From: Sesamum alatum
Lineage: Eukaryota > Streptophyta > Magnoliopsida > Lamiales > Pedaliaceae
DNA: 64,000 bases
Reading direction: 5' to 3'
Assembly (NCBI GenBank): GCA_034509735.1
Contig: JACGWO010000007.1
Coordinates: 27,184,046-27,248,045 of the forward strand
How positions within the stretch are numbered: position 1 is the stretch's first letter; every line of letters begins with the position of its first letter. A model generated the notes under the pieces. The model was not told the DNA's origin and made no database searches. It worked only from the letters and a program-made list of their open reading frames with translations. Position numbers and translations under genes: made by a program. Positions 58,201 through 64,000 of the stretch are shown piece after piece.

Positions 58201-61200
58201 CGGTATTAGAAAAACAATTAATAGAAGATTCTTTCTGAAAGAACACAAACCAGGTAAAGTCCGATTTGTTAGACGGCCAACCATCCGTGGATCATCATCA
58301 GAAGCATTCCTTGATGAGGAGCGACTAGATAATATATTGTGTCCATTGGAATCACTGGGTGATGATAAAGAGCTGCTTACATTTGTTTTCTTCATTGACT
58401 GCACACTTTTAACTGGACCACCATCTGCTTCCTTTCTGGAAAGCAGATCTGCAGTACAACCAGAATCTCGCCTCCTGTTATCTGGCGAAGGCGGCTTTCT
58501 CTCCATCTTCTTAGCTTCATTGTCAGCATCTAGAGAACCATGCGAACCTTCTCCAGAAAAATCCTTGGTCCTTCTTCTAGAAGCCTAATAAATTTTTAAT
58601 AAGTCAGACCAAAATGGTTAAAAAAAGATAACTCAACAGCTAAACCCAAGTAGGCATACCATGACATGATCTTTTCCTCCACTAGATGTTCGCTTCATCA
58701 GCATGCTTGTCGCACTTGGACATGTCAACTGAGGTAAACTGCCGGCATGACGCATGCGTGGCACCCTAGGAACTCTTGGAGAACTATTGAGTTCTTGATG
58801 TAGAAGTAAAGCAAGCTGCAGGTGTCATGGCACATAAAGGGTAAAGTTTTAAGGAAGATAAAAACTAAAACACGGAAGAGAAAGTTTGTGTTGTTGCTTT
58901 GTACCTCTTCATCGCTCAAGGTTGCAGGAATATTCGAGGCTGCTGGAGCAGTCATTGAAATCACATTTCCTCTAGATGATGGGTGACTACCTGACGGATA
59001 AACCTTTTCACCTTTGCCAGGTACAGCTGAAGCTGAAGTTTTGTTTGGCACATTTAAAGCACCCTCAATCTGTGGTGTACTGGCACACTCACCAGAAACA
59101 CGATTAGATGGCACATTCGGCACTAATGGTGTTTTAGAAGAAGAGTGAATGCTGGAATCCTTTGAATCAGAGAGCAATCTCTTGGAATCAGATGTTTGTG
59201 ACAATTTAGTTGAGTCTGATATTTTTGACAAAGAGTTCAACTTCGACGGTTCTTTTACTAATTTCTTTGGCCTCCCACATTTTTCCTCATGCACAACTGT
59301 ATCAGCGGAAGCATTTTCTTTCAAAGTTCCCGCATTGCTTTCAGACGATTCCTTCTGTCTATTGTGAATAGAAGGGTTTTGGGCAGTTGCAGCCACACGA
59401 TTGTCGGAGGATTTGGACAAAATACCACCTGGAGTTGAAGTAGATTTCACCACAGAAGACACTGCTTTGCGCTGATAAGAAGCTGCTGAATGACTTCTGG
59501 CTGTGCCATTTGATTTAAGCAAATCATCAGCCACTTCTGAACTATGTTTAAGTCCCAAAGACCTTTTTCTTGCTCCCATTGGACCTTCCGAACTTGTAGG
59601 TTCTCGCTTGGATTGATATAGATTATCAAGTGATTCATCTGATTTATCTGTTCTAGTACTCAGAGTTTGGCTCCTGCTTGCATCGAGCACCTTGGGTTCA
59701 CTTGCTTCTGAACTTTTGACTGATGCCTCAATCACTTTACCTTCTTCAGAGAACACCTTAAGAGACGATTCAGGATATTGAGTGGCGGCTTTCATGGAGT
59801 CTGACTTCACATCATTCAGAGGGGCATACTCAACATGACAACGTCCATGATCATCAGCATCTAGCTCACCTTTTATTTTCTTATTAGGGCGTGCGTAGGC
59901 CTCATCAATATCTGAATCTTGGCCATCTCGACTTTCTTTAGCATCTCTACTAGCAATATCCACATCCAGAGTCACAGGCTCCTTCTCCTGTGAGCCAATT
60001 CCTCCAGTAACTCGTCCAACATCCCCACAGCTCTTGGCAGTATCTCCAGGAATCTATTAAACAATCAAATTGCAGAAGTCAAGAGAATATTTTTACATGA
60101 TGTTGAAGCTTCAGTAAAGTAACTATAAGATGGGGATGGTGGCCTGAAAGATAGATGAAATTTGACCATGAAAAAAATATCCCCACAATGTACAAAAACT
60201 CCCGAGATCCACGTTAATTACGTGAGTTATATATTATCTTGGAAGATCAAAATTTCAAAAAGCAATGGATGCATTCTTTGCTGACAATAATGAAGTCAAT
60301 GATGGATACACATTTTCTCTATATTATCAAGAATATGGCCCGCAAAATTACAAATAGGTTTCTATTCTTCCATAAGATGCAAAAAGTTTCTTCTCCACCA
60401 AGTCCTATGACAAGTTATCCGTACTGGATATATTAAAACAATGAATGAAGCGAGTGTAGAAGACAGGCGGATTGTGACAGAAGCCATCCCCAAAAACAGT
60501 ACACATGGAATAACAAACAGCATGAGTCACATATAAATCAGAACACATGACACGACATCACTTTCCATGACATACGGGAAATAGTAAGATGGTCCCGACA
60601 GCAAGCTCCTTCACTCTATTTGAGCTACAACAGATCAATCAATAAGAAACTCTTGCCACAAGTTGAAGTTGTAATATTCCTACTCCTACCCCCCTGCTGT
60701 CAATTGTCATTTTCCTGACTTCAGGATCCAGGATTAACTCTCAAACACAAATGAAATTTAAAGAACTTAGAAATAGGAATTAGTAACAAGAATAAACAAC
60801 ATCAACCTATAAATATTGCTTAACTATCTCTCACGAAGATGCTATGGAAATAAGACAAGAATATGACGTGGCAATGGACTCAAAACGACCAATTTAGTTT
60901 CAGCATTCAGTTGCTATAAGTCATAACAATCACCTAGTCTATCCTCCTCTCTCTGAAGGGACTTCAAAGTCATACATAATAACAGAAGTAAGCTGAGAAT
61001 AAAGCTATACGGAAAGCAGCCACGAAAAAATCCATAGTGATTGATAACCGGCCCAAAAGATGCCATGAATCGAATATGCTTGAGACTCCAATTCGCAATG
61101 CAGACATTATGAAGGCACAGTTAAATTGGTCAGCTGCAGCTCTATACTGAATAGAGTTGCATTAAACTAAGATTGTATCATGAAAAGTCACCACTTTGAA

Positions 61201-62672
61201 GAATTCAATCATGTGCAATGTGGATACACACCTCTTCTTTTACAGCCGTGCTTCGGGAACCATTAAGTTCTGTCGATGACTCCACACCATTATTGGGTTT
61301 AGAGAAATTCTCAGATCCCATAGGTACTTGATCTACTCTACTCCCTCCCCTTGATACTTCATCACTTGAAACATCATTTCTGAGGGTGGACTCTAGACCA
61401 TGATCGTTTGATGCTAAGTTGGTAGCACACTCACCAAGACCATTGGATACTTGATCACCAAGCAAATCTTTGCTGCATTGAATATCATCGCTGACAGCCT
61501 TGGAGCCTCTGTCTTGAGAAAATGCCAAGTGTTTTGCATCACATGCTGAAGCTAGTAGTATGATGGAAAAACAAAATTTATGGGTCAGCAGAAACATGTT
61601 TCATGCAGAAAGTGCACTCCACCATTAATGTTTTGAGCAGATTGGCGAAAGCAAGCACAATAATGTATTGCTAATGGGGAATAATTCAGATTAGATAAAG
61701 CAAAATGTATGTCAAATCACCTGCTTTTGAAGAATGAGTAGCCCGCTTTCTGATATCTCCCTCTTTCTCGATAGTCCTCCCCTTTTTCTTTACGTTTTGA
61801 TCCTTAAGTTCCTCTTTCTTGCGCTTTCCAGAGTGTAATACAATGGGCACTGAGATACTCTCCTTCTTCATGCTATCTTCGGGGCATCCAAACTCCAGAT
61901 TTTGACCATCCAACTTCTTCTGTCTTGAAGATACCACCTCATGACACCCACCGCCTTCAACAGGGCTTTTGACACCAAGAGAATCCACTATTGGAGTAGG
62001 CAAGGTATTCTCGTTCTCCTTTGTGAAAGAGAATAACACCCCAGCATTATTATCAGCCTGATTTACATTATCTTCACCACTTGTCTTATCGAGCGCCTCG
62101 TCTTTCTTTTCCTCAATCTCACCATGACTCAAACATGGAAATTCAGTATACATGAAATTAAGCTTTTTCGGAACATAACCACTACATTTCCACAACTCAG
62201 GACCAAAAACCGGAGACCTTTTCATTCCCGAAAACAACCCAGGTTCACCACCAGGCACCCCTTGCACGTGAACCCTCTCCTCCATGGGAATATCAGTCCA
62301 AAGCCTAAATGGCCTACGCGACAACGAGCTTCTTGCTGGATTCGGATTATCCATCCTCAACGTCTTGGTGGGCAACTCTACTAGAAACTCCGCCACCTCC
62401 GTCTCCTCGCTGTCATTCCGCACGCTGCCGCTACCAGCACCACCGCCACTCCCACTGTTCTTGCTCTTGCACTTATCGCAAGAAAAAGATTTCTCACTCT
62501 TGACATAGCGCGAACAGCGCGTGTGCACCCAAACCCCGCACTCATCGCAGTCCACCATCTCCTCACCGTCGTCAAAATTCACACCGCAAATGCAGTCCAC
62601 CGTCCATGACCCATCCACCCAGTCGTCGTGGTGGGGTTCCGATATTGGAAGCCGATGCGACCGGCTTTTCAT
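55206..62672 (-). CDS. PHD-finger protein, plant nuclear (8 exons)
   Basis: Minus-strand exons: 62672-61721, 61545-61232, 60053-58905, 58815-58660, 58584-58247, 58193-58079, 57953-57831, 55559-55206. All junctions are GT-AG and in phase, giving 1166 residues. The opening 'MKSRSHRLPISEPHHDDWVD' leads to a C4HC3 PHD finger with ligands Cys27, Cys29, Cys42, Cys45, His50, Cys53, Cys65 and Cys68, a fold that reads histone tails. After 'VELPTKTLRM' and a conserved 'RPFRLWTDIPMEERVHVQG' block comes a long Ser/Lys-rich disordered middle with several basic nuclear-localisation-like runs and one 'GRPKK' AT-hook-like motif. Residues about 970-1050 ('MVLPSLQEMLCFVGLIAEIM' on to 'LRNRSEWARLVDRG') look like a helical, winged-helix-type domain. 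The C-terminus is Arg-rich, then acidic/Ser-rich. Exon 5 must end at 58247 rather than at the nearer GT (58252) to keep the frame. By memory it matches the Arabidopsis At1g50620/At3g20280 group. Its molecular role is not established here. Confidence 0.9.
56159..56298. repeat. 69-bp tandem duplication in the last PHD-gene intron
   Basis: Two units, 56159-56227 and 56228-56298, share 'agaaagtgtctag' and 'ccagagctcaacct' with a few differences. It is intronic, so coding is not affected. Confidence 0.85.
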
Positions 62673-63000
62673 TTCTCCCTAAAACCTCCAACCCTAATAT
62701 GAATTTCAATCAAACCCTAATTCTCACATATATTCCCTTCTATGATTTTGGATATTTCTTCCATGAACTTCCATCAAAAGCACAAAACCTAGAATAAGAT
62801 GCCGAAGAGAATACGTACCTTATGCAGCGATAATTGAAGCAGAAAAGTGGTTGAATTTGCTGATTCAGTGTTTTTGCTTGAGAGGAGGAGGGCGGAACCC
62901 AGAGCGCAAGTGAAATTGGGGTTGAGGAATGGAGTGGCGTCCGTGACGTTCTGCTCTGGGTAACTTTAGCGTGGCACCGAAATATCGCGATCCGATTCCG
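62673..63000 (-). other. PHD-gene 5' UTR and probable leader intron
   Basis: A donor 'taag|gtacgt' on the minus strand at 62819/62818 suggests a leader intron that ends shortly before ATG 62672. Several possible acceptors exist ('attag', 'tttag'), so the exact site is undecided. 62942-63050 is GC-richer and is likely the promoter-proximal region. Confidence 0.5.
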
Positions 63001-63301
63001 GACCTCCGGAGCATCCGATTGTTTCCGGGTTTTTTTAGAGAATTTGCGGATTGCCCTCCTATTTTGTTTACATTTATAATTTAGACCCTGTGAGCAACGG
63101 TTCCCTTTGTGTAAATAATGTATTTTTTCACCAAAATTTTAATTTCAAATATTCCTTCTCTTATAATTACTGGCTAGAAGCACGTGCGTTGTACGTATTA
63201 TCTTACTAAAATTGTTACTTTAGTATATATATTCTTTAAATTCCATATGCAAGCCTTATCCTAATCTTTTGTAAGTGTTTTGTGACATATAATAAAATAT
63301 A

Positions 63302-63729
63302 GGGTAAATTACATCTACCTTCCTTGAGATTTGGCATAATTACAAATACTCCCTTATTATTTGAAAAATTACAAATACCCCCCCGAAATTTGTAATTTTT
63401 AACCAAAGGCCTAAAATTGACCAGTTTGCCCTTGAAATTTTTATTAGAATTGTAGAAAAATCGGCCAAGACAAATTGTCTTATTGCTCCTTTGTGTAAAA
63501 AACTTAAGAAACCTCTCCCGGCACATTGTAGTCCAAATTTTTTTTTAAGAATTAAATAAAAATAATTCAGTGCATAAGGGCATTTTGGTCAGTTCACCCA
63601 TAAAAATTGATGGAAATAGGTTATTTGTTAGATGGTTACAAACCTCGGGGGGGTATTTGTAATTTATCAAACAACAAGGGAGTATTTATAATTATGCCAA
63701 ACCTCAGGAAAAATAGATGTAATTTATCC
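63302..63729. mobile_element. 428-bp Mutator-type MITE
   Basis: Exact 9-bp duplication TAAAATATA (63293-63301 and 63730-63738). Ends 'gggtaaattacatctacc' and, in reverse, 'ggataaattacatctatt'. AATTACA recurs at 63307, 63338 and 63367. A 96-codon minus-strand frame inside (63526-63236) is fortuitous. Confidence 0.92.
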
Positions 63730-63738
63730 TAAAATATA

Positions 63739-64000
63739 ATTATAAAACTATATTAAATCCGTATTATAACCAACGTGAGAATAAATAAATATATATAGGA
63801 TACCACAACATTAAATACTATAAAATAAATAATATTATAGGAAAAATATATAAATAAAATATTATTTTATTAATCACAACCTCACAATTTTTATCATAAT
63901 TTCAAAACTTACAATGTCTAGCTTATAAATACATTAACTTTTAAAAGTAAGTTTGCAACCATACTTTTGTATATTAGATCAATGTTTTTATAAAATGTTT
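63739..64000. other. AT-rich end of window
   Basis: Nothing recognisable is seen. Confidence 0.5.

Noticed and set aside
58725..59975. Separate 416-codon minus-strand gene
   Set aside because: It has no ATG start and is the large third exon of the PHD gene plus intron read-through at its 3' end.

Overview
The window is nuclear DNA from a flowering plant. The evidence is intron-rich genes with plant GT-AG introns (GH17 glucanase, UBP-type deubiquitinase, plant PHD-finger protein), very AT-rich spacers, and a dense load of plant transposons: Mutator-like elements (MULEs), Ty1/copia, hAT-type and foldback MITEs, and a tRNA-derived SINE. It is most likely a eudicot. I cannot fix the species from sequence alone.

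Layout. 1-1.7 kb: right end of a decayed MULE with transposase remains. 1.7-7.2 kb: gene-free, with an inverted repeat, a candidate MITE and a 1.2-kb non-autonomous MULE with a GC-rich core. 7.36-19.16 kb: an old, degenerate Ty1/copia retrotransposon on the minus strand with 2.2-kb LTRs, tRNA-Met-type primer binding site and 5-bp target duplication. It sits inside a MITE, and its right-hand LTR has itself been split by a 1.54-kb foldback element. 20.3-21.5 kb: two more MITEs. 21.8-24.5 kb (+): an apparently intact GPI-anchored endo-1,3-beta-glucanase gene. 25.39-35.87 kb: an autonomous-type MULE carrying a second MULE (25.74-29.94 kb) and a hAT-type MITE (32.90-33.64 kb). 37.4-48.98 kb (-): a 13-exon ubiquitin-specific protease gene of the plant UBP9/UBP10 type, interrupted in its introns by MITEs and carrying a precise 526-bp tandem duplication that includes the catalytic-cysteine exon. 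49.2-54.0 kb: a tRNA-Met-derived SINE, a second GC-cored MULE and MITEs. 55.2-63 kb (-): an 8-exon PHD-finger protein gene. 63.3-63.7 kb: a last MITE.

The three host genes look independent (cell wall/plasmodesmal callose turnover, protein deubiquitination, chromatin reading). No operon-like logic applies. Exon models were built by hand. All junctions are GT/AG and all phases close, giving predicted proteins of 418, 913 and 1166 residues.

The most interesting points are: (1) the 526-bp tandem duplication inside the UBP gene; (2) the nested MULE pair, whose inner member keeps both ends of its transposase gene but has lost the DDE core and carries a convergent GRF-zinc-finger/coiled-coil/membrane gene; (3) a shared design in sequence-unrelated terminal-inverted-repeat families, all with short motifs repeated every 29-31 bp from their ends; (4) a 746-bp-arm, near-perfect palindrome in the copia LTR whose insertion can be dated relative to the other events.
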